Of a stretch of 64,000 nt of DNA, positions 33,895 to 42,271 are shown piece after piece (positions within the stretch are counted from its first letter, which is position 1; the number at the start of each line of letters is the position of its first letter). The notes under the pieces are model-generated. The model had not been told where the DNA came from and searched no databases. It saw only the letters and a program-made list of their open reading frames with translations. A program made the translations under genes and the position numbers. This DNA comes from DSQK01 sp964550175 (lineage in GTDB: Archaea; Nanobdellota; Nanobdellia; Woesearchaeales; ARS49): contig CAZJXP010000001.1 of NCBI GenBank assembly GCA_964550175.1, positions 496,001 through 560,000 on the forward strand, written 5' to 3'.

Positions 33895-35724
33895 ATGACT
33901 GCCCCGCCAGGCGCGAAATCTTCGCTCGTTGGATTCTTTTTCATCACCTTATTTCTTCACATCATTGATGTCTGGCTCGGACGCTATTCCGGTAATGCGG
34001 GCAGCGACGGAATATTCCTCGTTGTCTATGCAATTCTCGGTCTCGGCGCGATCCTGCTTGTTTTTAGAGATGAGAAAAGCGTCTGGGGAGAAATCGCTAT
34101 CGTCACCGTCATCGCGTACGGACTTCCTTATCTTACGGGGTGGCTGAGCAAAAGCAACAACCTCATCAGCGCGCTGACCCTCACGCTCGTGCTTGCGTTC
34201 GGCCCGACATGGACCTTCTATCTCGGACTGCGGTTCGGCGACCGGCTCGGAAAAGTCGGCACGGTGTTCTGGGTCTATTTCACCCTTTGGATGGTCTGCA
34301 TCCTCATTTTGACCCTTCCGAACATCCAGAAAACGCAAAACGCGTTTTCGCTTGGCGAATCCATCGTGCTCGAAACGAGCCCCTGGGAAGCGCTCAAAAC
34401 CTTTGGCACAAATGTCAAAGTCGCATTCCTTAACTTGGTGAACAACACCAAGACGGAGGCGGACAAACAAATCGCGTTCGCGAAAGGGGACACGTACACC
34501 GGCAAAGTCGACAGCCAGGCAAAAACGAAATTGGGCATTACACTCGCAGATCTCAAATTGACGCAACCCTCATTCAGCACAGAAGACTCCGTTGGGGTTT
34601 ACTCACTCATTAGCGGAGAAGCTATCGACACGCCGTTAGCCGTGAAGATTTCCTGCACGGGAAAAGATAATGCGAATAGTCTTGTTACCCTGCCTAAAAT
34701 ATCTCCTGATACTTCCGTTACTGCTCTTGATTTGGGCGCGCTGGAAAGCGCTGACGTCGACTGCACGTTCGCGCCGAAAGTGTTCACCGCAGGAAAAGCA
34801 ACCATTACCGTAGGGGCTGAGTTCAACACGCAAACGCTCGCCTATCTCAAGACTTATTTGATGGACAAAGACAGGCTGCGCGAAAATCGCGCGGCGAAGA
34901 TTGATCCATTCCAACAATACGGAATTACTGACCGCGCGCCTGTAACGGTGTACACCTCAGGACCTGTTAATATAGGAATGAGCTTTGGAACTCCCCCTGT
35001 CGGCATCGGGCAGAACGACAATGAGTTCAGCAGCACGCTCGGCATCACCATCACGAACGCCTGGACAGGAACTATCAAGAAGTTAGACAAGGCAATCATC
35101 ATCATCCCGCGCGGATTCCACGTCTCCGAACTTACGGGCGGCGGGACGATCAAGCCTATTTCTTGCCTTGACCTTTCACCGTTGAAAGACTGGTGCGACG
35201 ACGGCGTCGCGACGGCGTACGAAATCATTCCCATCACGCCCGAAGGCGGAATCCTGGCGGGCAAGGCGCTCACCTTACGTGCACAGCTCAAAGCGCAACA
35301 AGGAGACTATGCGATGCTGCTCGGAAGTTCGCCAATAAGCACGCGTTACTTCAAAACCGCGGTTAATTACACCTATGTACTCGAGAAATCGGCAACGGCG
35401 ACGATAAATAAATTGGATGCCACCGGCACGGGAAGCTCAACCTGTGGCGGGGCAAAACTTGACGGAACGATTGCGCGCGAGATAATTCCAGAATACACAA
35501 AATTCGTTTTCAAAACCGACAAATCAACCGCGACCGAAATCCGTTACTGTGTGGGTCCGAGTACAGTTGCTTGCTCAGCTGCGACCATCAATTACCCAAC
35601 CGCAAACAAAGAGCATTCAATTAACATAACAGGACTCTCTCCCAACACGCTTTACGCCTACAAAATAAGCAGCATCTGCGGAACAAAAATCCCTCTTGAG
35701 GAAAGCACATTTACCACTCCATGA
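33895..35724 (+). CDS. Membrane protein with four helices and large extracellular domain, 609 aa
   Basis: Four hydrophobic segments lie in about residues 10-145, followed by a long outer region. This includes a beta domain with two Cys pairs and ends in a fibronectin type III-like module (SATEIRYCVG, INITGLSPNTLYAYKISS). The start lies four bases after the previous stop, and the end overlaps the lipoprotein gene by ATGA. No transporter or enzyme motif is apparent. It could be a membrane hub for the neighbouring lipoproteins. Confidence 0.78.
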   Translation: MTAPPGAKSSLVGFFFITLFLHIIDVWLGRYSGNAGSDGIFLVVYAILGLGAILLVFRDEKSVWGEIAIVTVIAYGLPYLTGWLSKSNNLISALTLTLVLAFGPTWTFYLGLRFGDRLGKVGTVFWVYFTLWMVCILILTLPNIQKTQNAFSLGESIVLETSPWEALKTFGTNVKVAFLNLVNNTKTEADKQIAFAKGDTYTGKVDSQAKTKLGITLADLKLTQPSFSTEDSVGVYSLISGEAIDTPLAVKISCTGKDNANSLVTLPKISPDTSVTALDLGALESADVDCTFAPKVFTAGKATITVGAEFNTQTLAYLKTYLMDKDRLRENRAAKIDPFQQYGITDRAPVTVYTSGPVNIGMSFGTPPVGIGQNDNEFSSTLGITITNAWTGTIKKLDKAIIIIPRGFHVSELTGGGTIKPISCLDLSPLKDWCDDGVATAYEIIPITPEGGILAGKALTLRAQLKAQQGDYAMLLGSSPISTRYFKTAVNYTYVLEKSATATINKLDATGTGSSTCGGAKLDGTIAREIIPEYTKFVFKTDKSTATEIRYCVGPSTVACSAATINYPTANKEHSINITGLSPNTLYAYKISSICGTKIPLEESTFTTP

Positions 35725-36626
35725 AAAACGCTATCATTTTCGGAATTTGTCTAATTATTCTCCTTTCAGGGTGCGGACTTACGAAAACTGGCGGAATAAA
35801 CGACCTTAATTTACACTCCGGAACGAAAGGACTCACCATTAAATTCCTCGAGCAAAGCCCGCCGCCGACGCTGTTCCAGGACAGCCCGTTCTCGATGACT
35901 TTGGATATTGCAAATGAAGGTGCTGCGCCCGTCGATGACGGCGTCATCAGCATCAATTCAGAAGAAGACCTTGTCACCGTGCAAGGCGACCGCGTCAGGC
36001 TCTTCACCGTCGAAGGCCGCAGGCCCGAAAACATCGTCGGAGACAAATTCCTCGAAACTATTCAACTCCGAACACGCGCGCTGCCGCCGCAGACCGAGGT
36101 GTTAACAACGCGACTCGGCGCCACCGTTTGTTACCCATACCAAACTCATGCTGAACTAACAACCTGCATCGACACGGATGTGTTCCAGCGCGCGAAGAAC
36201 AAGGCCTGCACGGCAAAAGCGCAAAGCCTGAGCGGCGGGCAAGGCGGGCCGGTTTCCGTAACAAAAATAGAGCCGTTCTATTCCCCTCACGACGACGCCT
36301 CAAAAGTGCGGGCAGAATACTTGCTGACCGTACGCAATCAAGGAACCGGACAAATCTATCCGCGTGACAAGAGCCTCGAAGCATGCACGCCGCAACCTTC
36401 CGAGAAAATCGACTGGAACAAGATCACCATCAACGTCATCCTCGGCGATGTCCAGCTCACCTGTGCGCAATCACAATTGACCTTAGTGAACAATGAAGCA
36501 ACGGTGCGTTGCGAAATGCCGGGCGGCATCTCAAAGACAGCAGGCACGTACACCACGACGCTCACGGCGGACATCGACTACGGCTACTCCGTGACGCTCA
36601 CCAAAACAGCACAAATCAAACGATAA
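35721..36626 (+). CDS. Lipoprotein, first of three tandem paralogs
   Basis: A signal peptide with lipobox LLSGC places C18 as the lipid-anchored residue. The mature protein starts with a GTKGLTIKFLEQSPPPTLF block followed by a beta-sandwich (LDIANEG), then a CYPYQT...CIDTDVF disulfide-type motif and SLSGGQGGPVSV. The same sequence of motifs appears in the next two genes. The domain resembles the CARDB/NEW3-type folds that decorate archaeal surfaces. The ATG overlaps the preceding stop. Confidence 0.82.
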   Translation: MKNAIIFGICLIILLSGCGLTKTGGINDLNLHSGTKGLTIKFLEQSPPPTLFQDSPFSMTLDIANEGAAPVDDGVISINSEEDLVTVQGDRVRLFTVEGRRPENIVGDKFLETIQLRTRALPPQTEVLTTRLGATVCYPYQTHAELTTCIDTDVFQRAKNKACTAKAQSLSGGQGGPVSVTKIEPFYSPHDDASKVRAEYLLTVRNQGTGQIYPRDKSLEACTPQPSEKIDWNKITINVILGDVQLTCAQSQLTLVNNEATVRCEMPGGISKTAGTYTTTLTADIDYGYSVTLTKTAQIKR

Positions 36627-36638
36627 AGTCCTGAGTAA

Positions 36639-36650
36639 AGCTTAAATACG
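36639..36650 (+). promoter_or_regulatory. TATA box of the second lipoprotein gene
   Basis: AGCTTAAATACG is centred 26 bases before the ATG at 36671, so this gene can be transcribed independently as a leaderless mRNA. Confidence 0.6.
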
Positions 36651-36670
36651 AACGGAGGCACAAGCGTACT

Positions 36671-37600
36671 ATGAAAAGAGCGGTGATCGGCATCCTTTGT
36701 TTGATTCTCATCTCTGCCTGCACCTCGTCTGGAACATCAAACCAACCGCGTGAAAACTGGCGCGTTGGGTCAGAAGGGCTTTATGTTACTATGCTTCCGA
36801 ATCTTCCGCCCGCAAGGTTATACGACGACCAGCCGGTTGAAGTCGTTCTCGACCTAGAAAATCGGGGCGCAAGCGAAGTCGGCGGCTCAAGCGACAGAAT
36901 CTATCTCTCTGGATTCGACCCGAATATCATCACTGGCGTTCCCATCAACGGCGAAGTCATCCCGCTCATGGAAGGAAAAACGCAGTACGGCCCGGGAAGC
37001 GTTGGAACGGTCTCATTCAAAGGAACCATCCGATCGCTTGCGACAAGAAATGTCGACAAGTACACGCCGCGACTCCTCGTCACGACCTGCTATAATTATG
37101 AAACGCTCGGCTCGGACAATGTCTGCATCGACCCTGACCCGTTCACCAGCGCGACGACAAACAAAGTATGCACTCCGTCAAGCGTCAGCATGGGCGGCAG
37201 CCAAGGAGCGCCCGTGAGCATCGGACCGGTCGAAGTCGAAGCGAGCCCGGGACGAACCCGATTCACCATCACCGTAACGAACACAGCCGCCGGCGAAGTC
37301 TTCAAGCCAGGCGCGACAAACCTCCAGAAATGCAGCCCATACTCGGATGATGGACTGCAGTACACCGACATATCTTCCGTCCAAGTCACGGATGTCAGCG
37401 TTGCCGGCGTCAACATACGCTCATCCTGCAAACCATTGGACAACGGATTCCTAAGACTCACGAATGGCCGCGGAACAATCTATTGCGAATACGCGAATGC
37501 CCAAGGCTCTGCCGCATACACCACTCCATTGACCGTGAAGCTCGCGTACGGCTATCGACAAACACTCACCCGAGACTTGACTATCCTTCGCGTTTCGTAA
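36671..37600 (+). CDS. Lipoprotein, second of three tandem paralogs
   Basis: Lipobox LISAC puts the acylated Cys at position 17. The mature part follows the same plan as its neighbours: GSEGLYVTMLPNLPPARLY, a beta-sandwich with LDLENRG, CYNYET...CIDPDPF and MGGSQGAPVSIGPVEVE. Divergence from the other two copies is substantial, so the duplication is old. It has its own promoter. It is an envelope protein of unknown ligand or partner. Confidence 0.82.
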   Translation: MKRAVIGILCLILISACTSSGTSNQPRENWRVGSEGLYVTMLPNLPPARLYDDQPVEVVLDLENRGASEVGGSSDRIYLSGFDPNIITGVPINGEVIPLMEGKTQYGPGSVGTVSFKGTIRSLATRNVDKYTPRLLVTTCYNYETLGSDNVCIDPDPFTSATTNKVCTPSSVSMGGSQGAPVSIGPVEVEASPGRTRFTITVTNTAAGEVFKPGATNLQKCSPYSDDGLQYTDISSVQVTDVSVAGVNIRSSCKPLDNGFLRLTNGRGTIYCEYANAQGSAAYTTPLTVKLAYGYRQTLTRDLTILRVS

Positions 37601-37613
37601 CCCTGCACGAAAC

Positions 37614-37625
37614 CTTTAAATAACG
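37614..37625 (+). promoter_or_regulatory. TATA box of the third lipoprotein gene
   Basis: CTTTAAATAACG is centred about 42 bases before the ATG at 37661. The expected leader of about 15 bases contains GAGGCGATGAC as ribosome binding site. Confidence 0.55.
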
Positions 37626-37660
37626 CATTACCCGAAATCGACGCATAAAGAGGCGATGAC

Positions 37661-38593
37661 ATGAAGCAACTCACCATTCTCGGCATTCTCATCCTTTTAT
37701 CTGCGTGCACGTCAAACGGAACCACGGCTGAGCTGCAACAGTTCATCGGCGGCACACAAGGACTTGCGGTCACGTTTGAAACGAACACCCCGCCGGCAGA
37801 AGCGTTCGACGGCGGATTTGCTCCCTTTGATGTCATCGTCCGATTGGAGAACAAGGGAGAAGAGACTATCAAAGAAAGCGACACGACCGTGCGCATCACC
37901 GGCATCCTTGAACCGGAATTCAATCTCAAATCAGGCGATCTCACCCAAAAAGTGAAGGAAGAGCTTACCGCAGTTCGCAAAGATTCCACGGGCAAAATAC
38001 TCTCAGGTAATCCCGTTTTCGTCGAATTCAAGAATTTCAACCATGTCAGCACAGTAACCGGTAATGCGCTTGATTTCCCGCTAAGGGCGGACGTCTGCTA
38101 CAAATACGCAACACGAGCGGGCACATTGCTCTGCTCACGCGCGAACATCTTGAACCCTGAAGCAGGCGGCATCTGCGAAGTCGCGGGCGACAAACCAGTC
38201 GCCAACTCCGGCGGACCCATCCAGATCGCGAATGTCAAGCAGGCAGGCCGAAGCGCGACCAGCATCACCTTCTCATTTGACATCACGCACGCCGGACAAG
38301 GACGAGTCTACGAGCAAGAAAGCACGTGCGACAAATCCGAGCGCAAGTATGAAGACGCCGTCTATGTTGACGTCGAGACGAAGGTTCCTGGATTGTCCTG
38401 CTCACGACTGGATAGCACGGGCGAAGGAAATGTCGGCGGTTCTATCAAAATGTTCGGACCGACGACAACAGTAACATGTACGCAAACGTTCGCGAACAAG
38501 ATCGACGCGGTTGTTCCGGTGACCATCAACATCGGCTACGACTACGAAGAACGCGCGCAAACGACCGTGACGATAAAGCATGCGGGCGAATAA
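37661..38593 (+). CDS. Lipoprotein, third of three tandem paralogs
   Basis: Lipobox LLSAC puts the acylated Cys at position 16. The mature part has GTQGLAVTFETNTPPAEAF, VRLENKG, CYKYATRAGTLLC and SGGPIQIANVKQ in the same order as in the two upstream genes. The CIDxDxF motif is lost here and the first beta-sandwich is longer. A T-rich stretch just after the stop may end transcription before the convergent RFC gene. Confidence 0.82.
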   Translation: MKQLTILGILILLSACTSNGTTAELQQFIGGTQGLAVTFETNTPPAEAFDGGFAPFDVIVRLENKGEETIKESDTTVRITGILEPEFNLKSGDLTQKVKEELTAVRKDSTGKILSGNPVFVEFKNFNHVSTVTGNALDFPLRADVCYKYATRAGTLLCSRANILNPEAGGICEVAGDKPVANSGGPIQIANVKQAGRSATSITFSFDITHAGQGRVYEQESTCDKSERKYEDAVYVDVETKVPGLSCSRLDSTGEGNVGGSIKMFGPTTTVTCTQTFANKIDAVVPVTINIGYDYEERAQTTVTIKHAGE

Positions 38594-38616
38594 AGAATTC
38601 TTTTGTTTACTTTTGT
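38594..38616 (+). terminator. Possible T-rich terminator after the lipoprotein genes
   Basis: The plus strand carries TTCTTTTG-TTTACTTTTG just after the stop codon, a typical archaeal oligo-T type terminator, between convergent genes. Confidence 0.4.
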
Positions 38617-39575
38617 TCCACAGCTGAAACATGCGCGAGCAACGCTTCCAACTGGACGTATTCGTCTGAGCCTTCGACCATGCGGAACTCGATCTCGCCG
38701 CACTTGTCGATCAAGTTGACCTTCGAGCGGTTCGGGACGTTCAAGTTCCAGATCTCGCGCTGGAACTGCTTGATGATGTCCAATCCGGAAAGCCCATACT
38801 TAAGCATCGTGTCAAGGAGTTTAGCTCGTGATTCGATGAACTTGTTCCCCATCGCAAGGTCGAGGATTTCCTTGACTTCCTTCGGATGCGCGACTGACGC
38901 CATCGAATACACGATTGGGCCAGTTATAGCGCCTTCCGCGATGGCGGAGCAGCTCTGGAAGATGTTCTCTAATCGTCGGCAGTCACCGCCCGAGACTTCG
39001 TACAATGCAGCTTTGGCTTCCGCATCGACAGAAACTCCTTCTGTCTTTGCGATGCTGTCAATAATCGCAAACACCTCGTCCTTCGGCAACGGCTGGAACC
39101 GGAAGACGGCGCATCGCGACTGGATCGGATCGATGATTTTGCTGGAATAGTTGCAGCTGAGAATGAATCTCGTCGTTTGCGTATAGTTCTCCATCGTGCG
39201 ACGCAATGCCTGCTGAGCGTCCTTCGTGAGCGCGTCGCACTCGTCAAGGTAGATAATTTTGAACGGGACGTCACCGATGGCCCTTGTGCGGGCGAAGTCC
39301 TTTACCTTGACTCGCACGACGTCGATGCCGCGCTCATCAGAGGCGTTCAGTTCGAGAAAGTTCTCGCGCCAGTGCTCGCCGAACAGGGTTCGCGCGATAA
39401 CAAGACTTAAGGACGTCTTTCCGACGCCTGCCGGACCGGTAAACAAGACATGCGGCATGTTCTTCTGTTCGACAAATGCCTTTACCTTGCGAACGATTTC
39501 GGCTTGGCCACGGATGTCAGCGAACGTCTTCGGTCGGTATTTCTCTGTCCAGATAGACGGATGTTCTTCGTTCAT
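38607..39575 (-). CDS. rfcS: Replication factor C small subunit
   Basis: 322 residues of the AAA+ clamp loader that places PCNA on DNA. It has WTEKYRPKTFADI, Walker A GPAGVGKT, Walker B LDECDAL, sensor/arginine-finger SRCAVFRF and the C-terminal collar domain. ATG 39575 is used because the TATA box (39603-39613) lies 33 bases upstream and GGGG precedes it; an in-frame TTG at 39590 would sit at or before the transcript start. No large subunit is in the window. No intein is present. Confidence 0.95.
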   Translation of the reverse strand: MNEEHPSIWTEKYRPKTFADIRGQAEIVRKVKAFVEQKNMPHVLFTGPAGVGKTSLSLVIARTLFGEHWRENFLELNASDERGIDVVRVKVKDFARTRAIGDVPFKIIYLDECDALTKDAQQALRRTMENYTQTTRFILSCNYSSKIIDPIQSRCAVFRFQPLPKDEVFAIIDSIAKTEGVSVDAEAKAALYEVSGGDCRRLENIFQSCSAIAEGAITGPIVYSMASVAHPKEVKEILDLAMGNKFIESRAKLLDTMLKYGLSGLDIIKQFQREIWNLNVPNRSKVNLIDKCGEIEFRMVEGSDEYVQLEALLAHVSAVEQK

Positions 39576-39602
39576 GTTCCCCAAACCCAACTCGAGAGAC
39601 TC

Positions 39603-39613
39603 GCTATAAAAAG
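39603..39613 (-). promoter_or_regulatory. TATA box of the RFC small subunit gene
   Basis: Minus-strand CTTTTTATAGC lies about 33 bases before the ATG at 39575. Confidence 0.55.
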
Positions 39614-39627
39614 ATTTGTCTGATGGA

Positions 39628-39663
39628 GTTAATCAAATAAAAAAAGAGAAAATAAACAGAAAA
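39628..39663 (-). terminator. Oligo-T terminator after the PRC-barrel gene
   Basis: Directly after the stop codon the minus strand runs TTTTTC, TTTATTTTC and TCTTTTTTTATTTG, a strong archaeal intrinsic terminator signal upstream of the RFC promoter. Confidence 0.6.
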
Positions 39664-39664
39664 A

Positions 39665-39928
39665 TTAAACGATGTCTTCTTCGGCCACGACAACGAAGTC
39701 GCCCGAGGAGATTACAGCGCTGAACGGAATCAAAATGTGCCCTTCCTTGTCCTTCTCCAACTCAAGCTTGTCTACATACGGAGTCGGATTCTTGAGGACG
39801 AGATGAATCAATTCGCCTGATTTCGTCTCGAATACAATATCTCCTACTTCGCCGAACCTTTTGCCAGTTTTGCTGACAACGGTCTTCCCCATTACTGCTT
39901 TTGAGAACTTGCGGTCATCTTCAGCCAT
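39665..39928 (-). CDS. PRC-barrel domain protein, 87 aa
   Basis: A single PRC-barrel domain fills the protein: MGKTVVSKTGKRFGEVGDIV, LIHLVLKNPTPY and LIPFSAVISSGDFVVV. Stand-alone PRC-barrel proteins are common in archaea and are suspected to work in RNA metabolism or, as CdpB-type proteins, in cell division. The two cannot be separated here. The promoter is at 39974-39984, with GGTGG as ribosome binding site and a strong T-tract terminator downstream, so it is monocistronic. Confidence 0.88.
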   Translation of the reverse strand: MAEDDRKFSKAVMGKTVVSKTGKRFGEVGDIVFETKSGELIHLVLKNPTPYVDKLELEKDKEGHILIPFSAVISSGDFVVVAEEDIV

Positions 39929-39973
39929 GTGCCACCATCCTTGTTGCTATTGTGGAAGAACGATACTTGACTT

Positions 39974-39984
39974 CGTATTTAAGC
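39974..39984 (-). promoter_or_regulatory. TATA box of the PRC-barrel gene
   Basis: Minus-strand GCTTAAATACG lies about 51 bases before the ATG at 39928, giving a leader of about 25 bases. Confidence 0.55.
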
Positions 39985-40003
39985 TTTTTGCTTCACCAGA
40001 AAA

Positions 40004-40015
40004 GGTTAATAAACC
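40004..40015 (+). promoter_or_regulatory. TATA box of tyrS
   Basis: GGTTAATAAACC is centred 26 bases before the ATG at 40036, predicting a leaderless transcript. Confidence 0.55.
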
Positions 40016-40035
40016 CTCGGGAAAATGACCAGCCC

Positions 40036-41088
40036 ATGCCCAAAAACTCCTCAAAGTTAACGGTTGAGCAACGCATGGCCTTAGTCAAGCGCAATATTCA
40101 GGAGTTGATCGGAGAAGATGAGTTGCTTGCGCTCTTAAAGGGGACAAAAGCCCCTTCAGTCTATCTTGGAACGGCCATAACCGGCAAGCCCCACATAGGC
40201 TACTTTGTCTGGGCAGTGAAACTGGTTGACATGATTCAAGCGGGATTCGATGTCAAAGTGCTCTTAGCGGATGTGCACGGCGCATTGGATAACACCCCTT
40301 GGAGCCTTCTTGAAAAAAGATACCTCTACTATGAAAACGTGATTAGCGGGCTATTCGAGACGCTGGGAGCAGATATGACCAAGCTCACCTTTGTGAAAGG
40401 CAGCTCGTTTCAATTAGGCAAAGACTATTTGCTTGACGTGCTCAAGCTCGCAACATTCGTCACCGTTCACGATGCCACAAAAGCCGCGTCTGAAGTCGTG
40501 AAACTCGGCGACAGCCCGAAGCTCGCGGGGCTGCTGTACCCGCTCATGCAAGCGGTTGACGAGGAATATTTGCACGTTGATATGCAGTACGGCGGCGCAG
40601 ACCAACGCAAAATACTCGTTTTTGCACGCGAAAACTTGCCAAAAATCAATTACAAGCCGCGCATTGAAATGATGACGCCGTTAATTCCTGGATTGCAGGG
40701 TGCAGGAGCCAAGATGTCCGCCTCGATAGCGCACTCAAAAATTGATTTACTTGATGACGAAAAGACTGTGAAAGACAAGCTCGACAAAGCCTACTGCCCC
40801 GCAGGAGAAATTGAAGGAAACGGCGTGCTTGCGTTCCTTCGTTACGTCATTTTCGCACATGACGAACCACTCGGAAATAAATTCGTGATCACCCGACCTG
40901 AAAAATTTGGCGGAAATCTGAGCTATTCTTCCTATGCTGAGCTCGAAGCTGACTTCATCGCGAAGAAACTGCACCCGTTGGACCTGAAAAACGCAGTTGC
41001 CGCCAAGATTAACGGACTGCTCGCGCCCATCCGAAAAAAGATGGCAAACCAGCAGAAGCTCATCTCCGAAGCCTATCCTAACATTTAA
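40036..41088 (+). CDS. tyrS: Tyrosine-tRNA ligase
   Basis: 350 residues of an archaeal/eukaryotic class I TyrRS. The HIGH-type motif is KPHIGYF, the tyrosine site has DVHGALDNTPW and MQAVDEEYLHVDMQYGGADQ, and the KMSKS-type loop reads AKMSAS. The compact C terminus lacks the bacterial S4 domain. The start at 40036 is set by the TATA box 26 bases upstream. The stop codon lies inside the TATA box of the PAN gene that follows. Confidence 0.95.
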   Translation: MPKNSSKLTVEQRMALVKRNIQELIGEDELLALLKGTKAPSVYLGTAITGKPHIGYFVWAVKLVDMIQAGFDVKVLLADVHGALDNTPWSLLEKRYLYYENVISGLFETLGADMTKLTFVKGSSFQLGKDYLLDVLKLATFVTVHDATKAASEVVKLGDSPKLAGLLYPLMQAVDEEYLHVDMQYGGADQRKILVFARENLPKINYKPRIEMMTPLIPGLQGAGAKMSASIAHSKIDLLDDEKTVKDKLDKAYCPAGEIEGNGVLAFLRYVIFAHDEPLGNKFVITRPEKFGGNLSYSSYAELEADFIAKKLHPLDLKNAVAAKINGLLAPIRKKMANQQKLISEAYPNI

Positions 41089-41093
41089 ATACC
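41083..41093 (+). promoter_or_regulatory. TATA box of the PAN gene
   Basis: ATTTAAATACC overlaps the tyrS stop codon and is centred 27 bases before the ATG at 41115. Confidence 0.6.
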
Positions 41094-41114
41094 CTTTCTG
41101 ACCTTATTTTATCC

Positions 41115-42269
41115 ATGGGGGCAACTACCAAGGAGCAGCCGAAGGACAAAATGGACTCCGCGCTATTCGCGTACGTCAACAGCGTCTCCGGGCTCGAGGA
41201 AGAAAACAAGTCGCTCAAAGAGCACACCGCCCAGCTTGAGCGCGAAATCGAAAAGTTCAAGCGCTCCCCGCTCATCGTCTGCGACATCAAGGATCTTGTC
41301 GGCGACAAGGCACTCGTGCGACTACCGAACGGAAACGAATTTCTTGTCGAAATCAGCGCAGACTGCGACCCGGTCAAGGCGGGCGACGGCGTCGTTGCCG
41401 AGCAGAAGAATCTCACCATTGTACGAAAACTTCTTACCAACAAAAAGTTCGACGTCGAACGCTTTGTCGTGGTCGAAAAGCCAACGCTTTCTTGGGGCAA
41501 AGTCGGCGGACTGAAAGAACAGGAACGCGACATCAAGGAAGTCATCGAACTCCCGCTCAAGAAACCCGAATTGTTCCGCAAGATCGGCATCTCGCCGCCG
41601 AAAGGAATCCTCCTCTATGGCCCGCCGGGAACGGGAAAGACGTTGCTTGCGAAAGCCGTTGCCGCGAGCACGAACAGCACGTTCATCGAAGTCGTCGGCT
41701 CTGAGCTCGTGCAAAAGTTCATCGGCGAAGGCGCGAAGTTGGTCAAGGAGATGTTCCAGCTCGCGCGCGAAAAGGCTCCAACGATCGTGTTCATCGACGA
41801 AATCGATGCCATTGCCGCCACTCGCGTTGATGTCGGCACGTCCGGCGAACGCGAAGTCCAACGCACCTTCATGCAACTTCTCAGCGAAATCGACGGATTC
41901 GAACCGTTGGGCAATGTCAAAATCATCGGCTGCACCAACCGCAAGGACATCCTCGACCCGGCAATCGTCCGACCGGGACGACTTGACCGACTCATCTACG
42001 TTCCTCTTCCGACTGCCGAAGGACGCAAGGAGATATTGAACATCCATGCTAAGGAAATGACGCTCGACAAGAAAGTAGACCTCAATGAAATCGTCAAGCT
42101 CACGGAAAACTTCTCAGGCGCGGACTTGAAGTCAGTCTGCACCGAGGCAGGCTACTGCGCAATCCGCAAGGACAGAACGAAAGTGCTGATGGACGACTTC
42201 CTCGAAGCCGTCGCGAAGATCGCGTCGAACAACACCGGCAACACCGATTTCAAGAAGATGTTCGGCTAA
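41115..42269 (+). CDS. pan: Proteasome-activating nucleotidase (PAN)
   Basis: 384 residues. An N-terminal coiled coil (about 20-52), an OB domain (about 55-120) and an AAA+ ATPase with Walker A GPPGTGKT, the pore-loop region KFIGEGAKLVKEMF, Walker B IVFIDEIDAIA and arginine fingers RPGRLDR. PAN unfolds substrates and opens the 20S proteasome gate through a C-terminal hydrophobic-Tyr-X tail. Here the last residues are MFG, so Phe replaces Tyr. The mRNA appears leaderless. Confidence 0.95.
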   Translation: MGATTKEQPKDKMDSALFAYVNSVSGLEEENKSLKEHTAQLEREIEKFKRSPLIVCDIKDLVGDKALVRLPNGNEFLVEISADCDPVKAGDGVVAEQKNLTIVRKLLTNKKFDVERFVVVEKPTLSWGKVGGLKEQERDIKEVIELPLKKPELFRKIGISPPKGILLYGPPGTGKTLLAKAVAASTNSTFIEVVGSELVQKFIGEGAKLVKEMFQLAREKAPTIVFIDEIDAIAATRVDVGTSGEREVQRTFMQLLSEIDGFEPLGNVKIIGCTNRKDILDPAIVRPGRLDRLIYVPLPTAEGRKEILNIHAKEMTLDKKVDLNEIVKLTENFSGADLKSVCTEAGYCAIRKDRTKVLMDDFLEAVAKIASNNTGNTDFKKMFG

Positions 42270-42271
42270 CT

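Noticed and set aside
39576..39590. TTG start of RFC small subunit at 39590
   Set aside because: The TATA box at 39603-39613 places the RNA start at or after this codon; ATG 39575 has GGGG upstream.
41322..42047. Open frame of 241 codons opposite PAN
   Set aside because: It is a mirror frame of a conserved AAA+ gene, with a product dominated by D, F, E and R and no recognisable motif.
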